A DNA stretch of 64,000 nucleotides from Pseudonocardia nematodicida. Lineage in GTDB: Bacteria; Actinomycetota; Actinomycetes; Mycobacteriales; Pseudonocardiaceae. Both the position numbers and the translations under genes were made by a program. This document shows, piece by piece, positions 54,259 to 62,859 of the stretch. Below the pieces are notes generated by a model. It was given only the letters and a program-made list of their open reading frames with translations, was not told the DNA's origin and ran no database searches. Position 1 is the first letter of the stretch. The number at the start of each line of letters is the position of its first letter. The stretch lies in the NCBI RefSeq assembly GCF_040105385.1, contig NZ_JBEDNQ010000013.1:182553-246552 (forward strand), in the 5' to 3' direction.

Positions 54259-55002
54259 ATGCGCAGCGTCGCGGCGGCTCTCGCCGTCCTGGAGGCCGTC
54301 TCCGAACACCAGCCCGCCGGAGCGACGGAGGTGGCCCGAGCGGCGGATCTGCCGAAGACGACGGCCCACCGGATGCTGCACGCCCTCGCCGATCTCGGCT
54401 GGATCCGGCCGGCCGACGACCCGCCGGGGCACTGGGTGATCACGTCGAAGGCCTCGTCGATCGGGGCGCGCCTGCTGCCCGGCCACGAACTGCGCGCCGT
54501 CGCACTCACCGTGATGCGCCGCCTGGCGGCGCGCACCGGCGAGACGATCCACTTCTCGGTACCCGACCATCGGTACGTCGTGCTCATCGACAAGGTCGAG
54601 GGTGGGAACCCGGTCCGGACGACCGCGACCATCGGCAGCCGCGTCCCGACGCACGCGACCTCCGCCGGCCACGCAGTGCTCGCCGCCATGCCCGAGGACG
54701 ACTGCCGAGCACTGGTCTTCGGCGCCCCACTGGAGGCGTTGACCGAGGACACCGTCACCGACCCCGTCCGGCTGATGACGGCGCTGGAGACGGTCCGGGC
54801 ACAGGGCTACGCGGTGTCCGTCCGCAGCCGCCACGTCGATGTGGCCGCGGTCGGCGCCGCCATCCTCGACGGCGATGGTGCACCGATCGCCGCGCTGAGC
54901 ATCTCCATGCCGGTGCAGCGCTTCCCGGAGCATCTCTGGGCGGAGTACGGCGAGCTCGTACGGCAGGGGGCCGGCGACTGCAGCGCCCCGCGACGCCGCT
55001 GA
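54259..55002 (+). CDS. IclR-family transcriptional regulator
   Basis: A 247-residue regulator. The winged helix is at about 2-60 (ALAVLEAVSEHQPAGATEVARAADLPKTTAHRMLHALADLGW) and the IclR effector domain follows (about 75-245), with TGETIHFSV and the HATSAGHAVLA core. It is divergent from the CoA-transferase/ABC operon, which it most likely controls in response to the substrate acid or its CoA ester. The metal ATPase gene lies 67 bp downstream with its own operator. Confidence 0.92.
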   Translation: MRSVAAALAVLEAVSEHQPAGATEVARAADLPKTTAHRMLHALADLGWIRPADDPPGHWVITSKASSIGARLLPGHELRAVALTVMRRLAARTGETIHFSVPDHRYVVLIDKVEGGNPVRTTATIGSRVPTHATSAGHAVLAAMPEDDCRALVFGAPLEALTEDTVTDPVRLMTALETVRAQGYAVSVRSRHVDVAAVGAAILDGDGAPIAALSISMPVQRFPEHLWAEYGELVRQGAGDCSAPRRR

Positions 55003-55021
55003 GAGATGACCGGGACACCGG

Positions 55022-55040
55022 AATACCCCTCAGGGGTATT
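55022..55040. promoter_or_regulatory. CsoR-like copper operator
   Basis: Perfect inverted repeat AATACCCC-TCA-GGGGTATT, the type of GC-box flanked by AT that CsoR repressors bind. It is 30 bp before the metal ATPase ATG. No csoR gene is in the window. Confidence 0.65.
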
Positions 55041-55047
55041 TCGGTTC

Positions 55048-55064
55048 TCCTCCTGCGAGGAGGA
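55048..55064 (+). promoter_or_regulatory. Hairpin that masks the ribosome-binding site of the metal ATPase
   Basis: TCCTCCT (55048-55054), loop GCG, AGGAGGA (55058-55064): a perfect 7-bp stem whose 3' arm is the Shine-Dalgarno sequence, 5 nt before the ATG at 55070. Confidence 0.6.
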
Positions 55065-55069
55065 TTCCC

Positions 55070-57097
55070 ATGACCAGCTCACCGGACACCGAAGCCGGGC
55101 ACGCCGGCGCCCACCAGCACGCGGGTCACCACGACCACGCCGCCCAGTTCCGCGACCGGTTCGCACTGACCCTGGTGCTGGCGGTCCCGGTCGTCGCATC
55201 CAGCCCGATGGTCGGCATGTTCCTCGGCTACACCCCGCCCGGCTGGTCGGCGTGGATCGCCCCGGCCCTCGGATCGGTGATCTTCTTCTGGGGCGGATGG
55301 CCGTTCCTCACCGGCGCCGTGTCGGAGATCCGGACCCGCCGGCCCGGGATGATGCTGCTGATCGGCACGGCGATCACCGTGGCGTTCGGCGCCAGCCTCC
55401 TCGGCTCGCTCGGGATCGGCGGGCTGGACTTCTGGTGGGAGCTGGCGCTGCTCGTCGTGATCATGCTGCTCGGGCACTGGCTGGAGATGCGGGCACTGGG
55501 CCAGGCCTCCGGCGCCCTGGACGCGCTGGCCGCCCTGCTGCCCGACACGGCCGAGCGGGTCGGCCAGGACGGCACCGTCGAGACCGTCGCGCCGGCCGCG
55601 CTGGCCGCCGGCGACACCGTCCTGGTCCGGTCCGGCGGGCGGGTCCCGGCCGACGGGACCGTCGTCGACGGCACCGCCGACGTCGACGAGTCGATGATCA
55701 CCGGGGAGTCGCGCCCGGTGACGCGGAGCCCCGGCGACCGGGTCGTCGCCGGGACCATCGCGACCGACTCCGCGCTGCGGGTACGGGTCGACGCCGTCGG
55801 CGAGGACACCGCGCTGTCCGGGATCCGCCGCCTGGTCGAGCGGGCCACCGCGTCCCGCTCCCGGGCGCAGGCCCTCGCCGACCGCGCCGCGGCGCTGCTG
55901 TTCTGGTTCGCCGCCGGCGCCGCGGTCCTCACCTTCGCCGCGTGGACGCTGCTCGGCGAGCTGCCGCAGGCCGTGGTGCGGACCGTGACCGTCCTGGTGA
56001 TCGCCTGTCCGCACGCGCTCGGCCTGGCGATCCCGCTGGTCATCGCGATCTCCACGGCCCGCGCCGCGCGGGCCGGGATCCTGGTCACCGACCGGCTGGC
56101 GCTGGAACGGACCCGCAGCGTCGACACCGTGCTGTTCGACAAGACCGGCACGCTGACCACCGGGACCCCGGAGGTCGTCGGCGTCGCGGGCGCCGAGGAC
56201 ACCCTCTCCGTCGCCGCCCGGGTCGAGGTGGACAGCGAGCACCCGCTCGCCCGTGCCGTCGTGGCCGCCGCGGGCCCGGTCCCGGGTCCCCCGGCGCGGG
56301 ATTTCCGGTCGCTGACCGGGCGCGGGGTGCGGGCCGTCGTCGACGGCGAGGAGGTCGCGGTCGGCGGCCCGGGACTGATCACCGATCTCGGTCTCGACGT
56401 GCCCGCCGACCTGCGGGAACGAGCTGACGCGTGGCACGCCGACGGCGCCACCGTGCTCTACCTGGTGCGTACCGGTGAGCAGAGCAAAGCCCCTGGTCAG
56501 CGGGTCACCGGCGCGATCGCGCTCGCGGACACGGTCCGCCCCGAGTCGCGGGCCGCGGTCGAGGGGCTGCACGCCCGCGGCGTCCGGGTCGTCATGATCA
56601 CCGGCGACGCCCGGCCGGTCGCCGACGCCGTGGCCCGCGACCTCGGCGTCGACGAGGTGTTCGCCGAGGTGCTGCCCGCCGACAAGGACGACGTGGTCGC
56701 CCGGCTACAGGCCCGCGGCGGCGTCGTCGCGATGGTCGGCGACGGCGTGAACGACGCCCCGGCGCTGGCCCGGGCGGACGTCGGCATCGCCATCGGTGCC
56801 GGCACCGACGTCGCGATCGGCGCGGCGGGCGTCGTGCTCGCCGGGTCCGACCCGCGCGGGGTGCTGTCGGTGATCGCGCTGTCCCGGGCCGGCTACCGGA
56901 AGATGGTGCAGAACCTGTGGTGGGCAGCCGGGTACAACCTGGTCTCGGTGCCGCTGGCCGCCGGGGTGCTCGCGCCGGCCGGGTTCGTGCTGCCCCCGGC
57001 GGTCGGGGCGGTCCTGATGAGCCTGTCGACGATCGTCGTCGCGCTGAACGCCCAGCTGCTGCGGCGGGTGGAGCTGCGGCCCGACCGGCTCGCCTGA
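55070..57097 (+). CDS. copB: CopB-type (P1B-3) heavy-metal-translocating P-type ATPase
   Basis: A 675-residue metal pump. The N-terminal tail is His-rich (about 11-25) and has no HMA domain. Motifs: TGES (211-214), CPH (313-315) in the metal channel, DKTGT (357-361), SEHPLARA, and GDGVNDAP. CPH, the His-rich tail and the late YN and MSLST segments define the CopB group, usually exporting copper or silver. The stretch near residues 468-477 (TGEQSKAPGQ) in the ATP-binding domain is encoded by a copy of the dispersed 16-mer repeat and looks like a small insertion. Confidence 0.95.
   Translation: MTSSPDTEAGHAGAHQHAGHHDHAAQFRDRFALTLVLAVPVVASSPMVGMFLGYTPPGWSAWIAPALGSVIFFWGGWPFLTGAVSEIRTRRPGMMLLIGTAITVAFGASLLGSLGIGGLDFWWELALLVVIMLLGHWLEMRALGQASGALDALAALLPDTAERVGQDGTVETVAPAALAAGDTVLVRSGGRVPADGTVVDGTADVDESMITGESRPVTRSPGDRVVAGTIATDSALRVRVDAVGEDTALSGIRRLVERATASRSRAQALADRAAALLFWFAAGAAVLTFAAWTLLGELPQAVVRTVTVLVIACPHALGLAIPLVIAISTARAARAGILVTDRLALERTRSVDTVLFDKTGTLTTGTPEVVGVAGAEDTLSVAARVEVDSEHPLARAVVAAAGPVPGPPARDFRSLTGRGVRAVVDGEEVAVGGPGLITDLGLDVPADLRERADAWHADGATVLYLVRTGEQSKAPGQRVTGAIALADTVRPESRAAVEGLHARGVRVVMITGDARPVADAVARDLGVDEVFAEVLPADKDDVVARLQARGGVVAMVGDGVNDAPALARADVGIAIGAGTDVAIGAAGVVLAGSDPRGVLSVIALSRAGYRKMVQNLWWAAGYNLVSVPLAAGVLAPAGFVLPPAVGAVLMSLSTIVVALNAQLLRRVELRPDRLA
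56474..56489 (-). repeat. Dispersed 16-mer repeat, copy 4, inside the copB gene
   Basis: The reverse complement of this site is CTTTGCTCTGCTCACC, identical to copy 2, again followed two bases later by TACGC. It encodes EQSKA in a variable loop of the ATPase. Confidence 0.85.
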
Positions 57098-57106
57098 CGC
57101 CGGACC

Positions 57107-58087
57107 TCAGTGCGACGGCGGCGCCGTCGTCCCGCGCACGACGAGCCGGGTCGGGAGCTCCACGGACTCCGGCTCGTCGCCGGCCAGCAGGGCGAGCAGC
57201 GCCTCCGCGGCGAGCTCGCCCTGGCGGCGGACCGGTTGCGCGATCGTCGTGAGGTCGGCGACCGGCGCCATCTCGTGACCGTCGAACCCGATCACCGAGA
57301 CCTGCCCGGGCACCCGGACCCCGGCCCGGCGCAGCGTCCCCAGCACGCCGACGCCGAGCTCGTCGGACATGGCGAACACCGCCGTCGGGCGCCGCGGCAG
57401 CGACAGCAGCTCGCCCGCCGCGGCAGCACCGGCCTCGACGTCCGACCCGGCCTCGCACACCGGACCGGGCTCCAGACCCGCCTCGGTGAGCGCGTCGGCC
57501 CACCCCGCGCGACGGTCCCGGGTGGTGGCCCGGCCGCAGGCCTCGTCCGGGTCGAACGAGACCAGCGCGACTCCCGTGTGCCCCAGCCCGACCAGGTGCC
57601 GGACGGCCGCCCGGGCGCCGGCGCGGTCGTCGATCCCGATCCGGCGGCGGCCGGGCATCGCGCCGCCGACCGCCACGACCGGGATCCCGAGTGCGTCCAG
57701 CGCGACCCGCTCGTCGTCGTCGATCGCGGAGGCGACCACGATCAGGCCGTCCACCCGGCCGCGGACCGGCAGCGTCGTGAAGAAGTGGGCGCGCGCGACC
57801 GGGTCACCGACGTTGTGCAGCTGGGTGGCGTGCCCGGCCGCCGAGAGCACCCGCTCGACGCCGCCGATCGCCTCGGCGAAGAACCAGCGTCCCGGGAAGC
57901 GGGCCAGCACGGCGACGGTGAGTGCCCGTACCGGGACGCTGTACCCCAGCGACGCGGCCGCGCGCCGGACCCGCTCGCGGGTCCCGGCCGACACCGGGGT
58001 GCCGTCGCGCAGCGCCCGCGAGACCGTGGCGGGCGAGACCCCGGCGTGGCGCGCGATGTCCCGCACCCCTGCCGATCGCTGGTCCAT
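57107..58087 (-). CDS. LacI-family transcriptional regulator
   Basis: A 326-residue repressor with the LacI helix-turn-helix VRDIARHAGVSPATVSRALRDG (8-29), hinge RVRRAAASLGYSV, and a periplasmic-binding-protein-like effector domain (about 58-320, with RVDGLIVVAS and VSVIGFDG). It is divergent from an alpha-glucosidase gene, which it probably represses until a maltose-type sugar binds. Confidence 0.93.
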   Translation of the reverse strand: MDQRSAGVRDIARHAGVSPATVSRALRDGTPVSAGTRERVRRAAASLGYSVPVRALTVAVLARFPGRWFFAEAIGGVERVLSAAGHATQLHNVGDPVARAHFFTTLPVRGRVDGLIVVASAIDDDERVALDALGIPVVAVGGAMPGRRRIGIDDRAGARAAVRHLVGLGHTGVALVSFDPDEACGRATTRDRRAGWADALTEAGLEPGPVCEAGSDVEAGAAAAGELLSLPRRPTAVFAMSDELGVGVLGTLRRAGVRVPGQVSVIGFDGHEMAPVADLTTIAQPVRRQGELAAEALLALLAGDEPESVELPTRLVVRGTTAPPSH

Positions 58088-58091
58088 GACC

Positions 58092-58111
58092 GCATCCTAG
58101 ACAGCGGATGC
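58092..58111. promoter_or_regulatory. Palindrome between lacI-type and alpha-glucosidase genes
   Basis: GCATCC-N8-GGATGC, 4 bp upstream of the LacI start and 55 bp upstream of the glucosidase ATG. It is a candidate operator for this LacI protein. Confidence 0.45.
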
Positions 58112-58166
58112 AACAGGATGGAACAGTGTGAAACACCCGTCCGTCCACGACTTCCCCGGGAGAGGC

Positions 58167-59810
58167 ATGACCGCCCACGACGCCGACTGGTGGCGCGACG
58201 CCGTCGTCTACCAGGTCTACATCCGCAGCTTCGCCGACGGGAACGGCGACGGCACCGGTGACATCGCGGGCCTGCGGGGCAGGCTCGACCACCTGGCCCG
58301 GCTCGGCGTGGACGCGATCTGGATCAACCCGTGGTACCCGTCGCCGCTGGCCGACGGCGGCTACGACGTCGCCGACTACCGCGCGATCAACCCGATGTTC
58401 GGTGACACCGCGCAGGCCGAGGCGCTGATCACCGAGGCGCACGAGCGCGGGATCCGGGTCGTCCTCGACATCGTCCCCAACCACCACTCCGACGACCACG
58501 CCTGGTTCCGGGCCGCCCTGGCCGCGGGCCCGGGCTCACCGGAGCGCGAGCGCTACGTCTTCCGCGACGGGCGCGGCGCGGACGGGTCGGAGCCGCCGAA
58601 CAACTGGATCTCGATGTTCGGCGGGTCCGCCTGGGAGCGGGTGCCCGACGGGCAGTGGTACCTGCACCTGTTCGACGTCCGCCAGCCCGACGTGAACTGG
58701 GAGCACCCCGAGGTCCGCGCGGACTTCGAGGAGACCCTGCGGTTCTGGTTCGACCGCGGCATCGACGGCTTCCGGGTCGACGTCGCCAACTCGATGGTCA
58801 AGCAGCCGGGCCTGCCGGACATCGAGCCGGGCGTCAACGACGTCCAGGACGGCACGCACCCCTACCTGGACCGCGACGGCGTGCACGAGATCTTCCGGTC
58901 CTGGCGGGCGATCGGCGACGCCTACGACCCGCCGCGGGTCTTCGTCGCCGAGGCGTGGGTGCCCGATCCCGAGCGGCTGGCCCGCTACCTGCGCCCGGAC
59001 GAGCTGCAGACCGCGTTCAGCTTCAACTTCCTCACCGCCGCCTGGCTGGCCGACGACCTGCGGTCCAACATCGACGACGCGATCGCGGAGAACACCGCGG
59101 TCGGCGCGCCGGCGACGTGGGTGCTGTCCAACCACGACGTGTGCCGGCACCCGTCGCGGCTGTCCCGCAAGCCGGAGGCCGGCCGCGGCTGGAACCTCGA
59201 CGACGTGCTGGACCTGCCGTCCGACCCCGAGCTCGGTCTGCGCCGGGCCCGCGCCGCGACGCTGCTGATGCTCGCCCTGCCCGGGACCGCGTACGTCTAC
59301 CAGGGCGAGGAGTTCGGGCTGCCCGAGGCCGAGGACATCCCGGTCGACCGGCTCGACGACCCGACCTGGACGCTGTCCGGGCACACCCTGCGGGGCCGCG
59401 ACGGCTGCCGGGTCCCCCTGCCCTGGGCCGCCGGCGAGCCCGCGTTCGGGTTCTCCGGCGGGGCGGACGCCGAGCCGTGGCTGCCGCAGCCGGAGGTGTT
59501 CGCCCGGCACGCCGCCGACGTCCAGGAGGCCGACCCCGACTCGGTGCTGCGCCTCTACACCGATGCGCTCGCGCTGCGCCGGGCCCACCCGGCACTCGGC
59601 GGCGGGACGCTGACCTGGCGGGACTCGCCAGAGGGCACGCTGGCCTTCGACCGGACCGGCGACGACGGCGAGAGCGGCTTCACCGCGCTGGTGAACGTGT
59701 CGTCGGCACCGGTCTCGCTGCCCGAGGACGCCGAGGTGATGCTCACCAGCGGCCCGCTCACCCCGCGCGACGAGGTGCCCGCGGACACCGCGGTCTGGCT
59801 GCGCTCCTGA
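58167..59810 (+). CDS. Alpha-glucosidase (glycoside hydrolase family 13)
   Basis: A 547-residue GH13 enzyme. Motif I is DIVPNHHS, motif II GFRVDVANSM with the nucleophile Asp, motif III EAWV with the acid Glu, and motif IV SNHD. The start WWRDAVVYQVYIRSFADGNGDGTGDIAG is typical of oligo-1,6-glucosidases and alpha-glucosidases. It is cytoplasmic (no signal). The ATG at 58167 follows GGGAGAGG. A strong hairpin terminator follows the stop. Confidence 0.94.
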   Translation: MTAHDADWWRDAVVYQVYIRSFADGNGDGTGDIAGLRGRLDHLARLGVDAIWINPWYPSPLADGGYDVADYRAINPMFGDTAQAEALITEAHERGIRVVLDIVPNHHSDDHAWFRAALAAGPGSPERERYVFRDGRGADGSEPPNNWISMFGGSAWERVPDGQWYLHLFDVRQPDVNWEHPEVRADFEETLRFWFDRGIDGFRVDVANSMVKQPGLPDIEPGVNDVQDGTHPYLDRDGVHEIFRSWRAIGDAYDPPRVFVAEAWVPDPERLARYLRPDELQTAFSFNFLTAAWLADDLRSNIDDAIAENTAVGAPATWVLSNHDVCRHPSRLSRKPEAGRGWNLDDVLDLPSDPELGLRRARAATLLMLALPGTAYVYQGEEFGLPEAEDIPVDRLDDPTWTLSGHTLRGRDGCRVPLPWAAGEPAFGFSGGADAEPWLPQPEVFARHAADVQEADPDSVLRLYTDALALRRAHPALGGGTLTWRDSPEGTLAFDRTGDDGESGFTALVNVSSAPVSLPEDAEVMLTSGPLTPRDEVPADTAVWLRS

Positions 59811-59820
59811 CCGGACACGG

Positions 59821-59855
59821 CGGGGCCGGTGCCGCATCCTGCGACACCGGCCCCG
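59821..59855. terminator. Strong hairpin terminator after the alpha-glucosidase gene
   Basis: Perfect 11-bp arms CGGGGCCGGTG/CACCGGCCCCG with a 13-nt loop, 10 bp after the stop and 24 bp before the end of the convergent SDR gene. Confidence 0.75.
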
Positions 59856-59879
59856 TCACCCGGCCCCCGGCGTTCACGA

Positions 59880-60803
59880 TCACGCCACCACGGGCAGCCC
59901 CGAGTACCAGGCCTCGCGCAGCGTGCGCTCGGTCCAGCGCCACACCCGGCGCGCGACCACCGGGTCCAGCGCGTGCGCGGCGACCCCGTGCCCGGCCGCC
60001 GGATCGGCCGGGCCGGCCTCGGCGAGGTTCTCGAAGTAGCGCCCGCTGATCCCCCCGACCAGTGGCGACGCGGCGGCCAGCACGACCGTGGCGGCACCCT
60101 CCTCGGGCGAGGACGGGTCGCCGGGGTTCACCGCGTTCACCGCGATGCCGTCGCCGGACCAGCGCCGGGACGCCTCGACCGCGTACAGCACCGAGGCGGT
60201 GCGGGACCGCGCGTTCGCGAGGTCGCGGTCGTAGCGGGAGGTGAAGAAGTGCGGGTCCTCCAGGTCGAACGCGCCGTGCAGGTGCGCGTCCGACGTGAGG
60301 GTGACGACCCGGGCGCCGTCCACCGCGGTCAGCGCCCAGTGCAGGCCGGAGGTGAGCGCGGCCGGGCCGAGGTGGTTGACCGCCAGGTGCAGCTCCCACT
60401 CGTCGCCGGTGCGGCTGAGCGGCGCGTTCGCCACGCCGACGGCGTGCACCAGCATGTGCAGCGGGCCGTCCCACAGCCGGACGAAGCGGGCGATCGAGTG
60501 CCGGTCGGCGAGGTCGAGCTCGCCGACCCGGATGTGCTCGTTGCCGGTGGCGGCGACGATGCCGTCGCGGGCGGCCGCGCCGGCGTCGAGGTCGCGGACG
60601 GCCAGGGTGACCTCGGCGCCGGCACCGGCCAGCGCGCGGGCGGTCTCCAGGCCGACACCGCAGGTCGCGCCGGTGACGACGGCCCGGCGGCCGGTGAGGT
60701 CGACGCCGTCGAGCACCTCGACGGCGGTGCGCCCGAGCGACGCGGGCAACGTGACAGGGGACGGAGTGACCGGGAGACGGTGGGTCGTGGACCGGAAGAA
60801 CAT
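59880..60803 (-). CDS. Short-chain dehydrogenase-like protein with lost catalytic residues
   Basis: A 307-residue SDR-fold protein. The NAD(P) motif TGATCGVGLETARAL is intact, but the catalytic YxxxK is absent: where relatives read AYGQSKTANVLFAVE this has ANARSRTASVLYAVE, so both Tyr and Lys are replaced. NNAG is also changed (LVHAVGVA), and about 40 residues between the PG turn and PEEGAAT are missing. It is probably a non-catalytic or decaying protein. Divergent from a TetR gene. Confidence 0.85.
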   Translation of the reverse strand: MFFRSTTHRLPVTPSPVTLPASLGRTAVEVLDGVDLTGRRAVVTGATCGVGLETARALAGAGAEVTLAVRDLDAGAAARDGIVAATGNEHIRVGELDLADRHSIARFVRLWDGPLHMLVHAVGVANAPLSRTGDEWELHLAVNHLGPAALTSGLHWALTAVDGARVVTLTSDAHLHGAFDLEDPHFFTSRYDRDLANARSRTASVLYAVEASRRWSGDGIAVNAVNPGDPSSPEEGAATVVLAAASPLVGGISGRYFENLAEAGPADPAAGHGVAAHALDPVVARRVWRWTERTLREAWYSGLPVVA

Positions 60804-60881
60804 ACGTAGTCCCGTCTTCGTGCGGGGCCCTGCTCGGGTGCGGCATCGACGACGGCGCCGGAGCGGGCCCGGGATGTAGAA

Positions 60882-60897
60882 TCGGAGGAGCCTCCGA
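60882..60897. promoter_or_regulatory. TetR-type operator palindrome
   Basis: TCGGAGG-AG-CCTCCGA, perfect 7-bp arms, in the gap between the divergent SDR-like and TetR genes. It is the likely binding site of that TetR protein. Confidence 0.6.
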
Positions 60898-60977
60898 ATG
60901 TGAGCTCGACACTATCCGGAGCCGCCTCCACTTCGCAAGAGTTATCGTGGAGTCGATCGGAGTCCGAGGAGGACCAC

Positions 60978-61562
60978 ATGTCGACCGGTACCGGGCAGCG
61001 GAGCGGCACCCGACCCGTCCTGCGCGCCGACGCCGCACGCAACCGGGAGCGGTTGCTGGCCGCCGCGGTGGACGCGTTCGCCGCCGACGGGTCGGCCACG
61101 CTCGACGGCATCGCGAAGGACGCCGGCGTCGGCATCGGCACCCTCTACCGGCACTTCCCCACCCGGGACGCGCTGGTGGAGGCGGTCTACCGCAACGAGC
61201 TCGACCGGCTGTGCGCGGCCGCGGACGAGCTGGTCGCCGAGCTGCCGGCCGACCGGGCGCTGCGGGCCTGGATGGACCGCTTCGTCGACTACGTCATCAC
61301 CAAGAAGCACCTGGCGGACTCGTTGCACGCGCTGGTCGCGTGCGGCCGGAACCCGTTCGCGCAGAAGCGCGAGCGGATGGTGGCCGCGCTCGAGTCCGTG
61401 CTCGCCGCCGGCGCCGCCGACGGGACCCTGCGCACCGACGTCGACGCCTCGGACGTGCTCGTCGGGACCAGCGGGGTGTGCATGGCGATCGGCGAGCCGG
61501 AGGGCCGGGTCCAGGCCGGACGCCTGCTCGACCTGCTGGTCGACGGCCTCCGACCGCGCTGA
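60978..61562 (+). CDS. TetR-family transcriptional regulator
   Basis: A 194-residue repressor. The DNA-binding domain (about 15-65) has RERLLAAAVDAFAADG and IAKDAGVGIGTLYRHFPTRDALVEAVY; the C-terminal domain resembles the SbtR-like group. The ATG at 60978 follows GAGGAGG. It is divergent from the SDR-like gene with a perfect palindrome between them, so it probably regulates that gene and itself. Confidence 0.93.
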   Translation: MSTGTGQRSGTRPVLRADAARNRERLLAAAVDAFAADGSATLDGIAKDAGVGIGTLYRHFPTRDALVEAVYRNELDRLCAAADELVAELPADRALRAWMDRFVDYVITKKHLADSLHALVACGRNPFAQKRERMVAALESVLAAGAADGTLRTDVDASDVLVGTSGVCMAIGEPEGRVQAGRLLDLLVDGLRPR

Positions 61563-61580
61563 GGCCCTACCCTCGGTCCG

Positions 61581-62057
61581 ATGGGGGCGCGCTGCGGCAA
61601 CGGGACACGCCGGCGGGTGGCTGTCGCCGGCGCCGTCCTCGTCGCCCTGGCGCTCGCCGGCGGCTGCGGCGGTCCGGACACGATCGAGCGGGACCCGGCG
61701 TCACGGCCGGCCGGATCCGCCCCCGGTGATCCCGCCGGCCTGGAGGCGCTGCAGACCAAGTTCGGCTTCTACGCCCGCGACACGTGCTACTCCGGGGATC
61801 CGGCCGAGGTCTACTCCCGGTGCGGACGGTTCGCCACCGAGGTCCGCAACGCGCTCCCGCAGGTCGAGCGGGACGCCCCCGCGGCGGCCGGACGCGCCGC
61901 CGCGACCGCGGAGGTCCTGGACCGCTTCGCGGCGAGCGGCTGCGAGCCACCCCCGGGGACGGCCGGTGGGGGTGACCCGGCGACCTGCGGCCCGCTGTTC
62001 GGCGAGGTGCAGGGGCAGGTGCAGGAGCTCGTCGGGGCCGTCGGCACCCGGGACTGA
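61581..62057 (+). CDS. Hypothetical lipoprotein
   Basis: A 158-residue exported protein. The N-terminal signal (about 10-29, VAVAGAVLVALALAGGC) ends in a Cys that fits a weak lipobox. The mature part has four Cys residues (DTCYS, SRCGRF, SGCEP, ATCGP) that could form two disulfides. I do not recognise the family. It lies 18 nt after the TetR gene and converges on a chorismate mutase lipoprotein with the same general make-up (helical, Cys pairs). Confidence 0.78.
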   Translation: MGARCGNGTRRRVAVAGAVLVALALAGGCGGPDTIERDPASRPAGSAPGDPAGLEALQTKFGFYARDTCYSGDPAEVYSRCGRFATEVRNALPQVERDAPAAAGRAAATAEVLDRFAASGCEPPPGTAGGGDPATCGPLFGEVQGQVQELVGAVGTRD

Positions 62058-62105
62058 ACACCCCCGACCCCGAGCACACCGGACTCGTGGGGGCGTGCGG
62101 GCGGA

Positions 62106-62738
62106 TCAGTCGCCGGCGCCGTCGCAGACCGAGCGCAGCGCGGCGCCCAGCGCCGCGCGGTGCAGGTCGTCCATCCCCCGGGCGCGGGTGACGGCGGCCT
62201 GCGCGAGCGTGGACGCGCAGTCCTCGTGCGCCCGCGCGGGCGTCGCGGTGCGCAGCGCCGCCACCAGCTCGCCGTCGATCCGGTCGATCTCCGGGTCCGG
62301 CGCGGCCGGGTCGGCGCCGCCCGCGGGCGCGGTGTCCGGCCGGTCGGTCCAGCCGCGGACCAGCGCGTCCCGCACCTGGGCCTCCGCGGCGACCTGGTCG
62401 CCCGCGACGCGCGCGGCCCACTCGGGGTCGACGTCGGCCCGTCTCGCCTCCTCCCGCATCCCGGCGACGACGGCGGCCTCGCGCGCCGGGTCGGCGGCCG
62501 GCGCACCGGCCGCGAACGCCGCCGCGGCGACCCGGTCGGACATCTCGGCCCGCTCGGCGGCCAGGTCGACGATCCGGGCCAGCCCGTCGGCGGGTGCCGC
62601 GCCGGGCGTGCCCTCGTGCAGCGGAGCCGGCTGGTCGTTCCCGCATCCCGCGAGCAGCGCGACCAGGACGACCGCCCCGGCGGTCCGCGTCGCGGTACGG
62701 GCCCTCCGGCGCGGCGGGTGGACCCGGGTGCCGATCAC
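62106..62738 (-). CDS. Exported chorismate mutase (AroQ-gamma type), predicted lipoprotein
   Basis: A 210-residue protein. Residues 1-32 form a lipoprotein signal with lipobox LAGC. The mature part follows the M. tuberculosis Rv1885c pattern: LARIVDLAAERAEMSDRVAAAAF, then VDPEWAARVAGDQVAAEAQVRDALVRGW and a late Cys pair (EDCASTL, SVCDGAG) expected to form a disulfide. It converts chorismate to prephenate outside the cytoplasm; why is not known. The GTG at 62738 gives a basic n-region. Confidence 0.85.
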   Translation of the reverse strand: MIGTRVHPPRRRARTATRTAGAVVLVALLAGCGNDQPAPLHEGTPGAAPADGLARIVDLAAERAEMSDRVAAAAFAAGAPAADPAREAAVVAGMREEARRADVDPEWAARVAGDQVAAEAQVRDALVRGWTDRPDTAPAGGADPAAPDPEIDRIDGELVAALRTATPARAHEDCASTLAQAAVTRARGMDDLHRAALGAALRSVCDGAGD

Positions 62739-62859
62739 GTCGCCGAGCCTACGTCCCACCCGACCGCCCTCCCGCGTGCCCCGCACTCCCCCACCCCGTG
62801 CACGCCCGCCCCCGTGCACGCCCCCGCCTCCCGGACCGCCGCAGGCACCCGTCCCCCCG

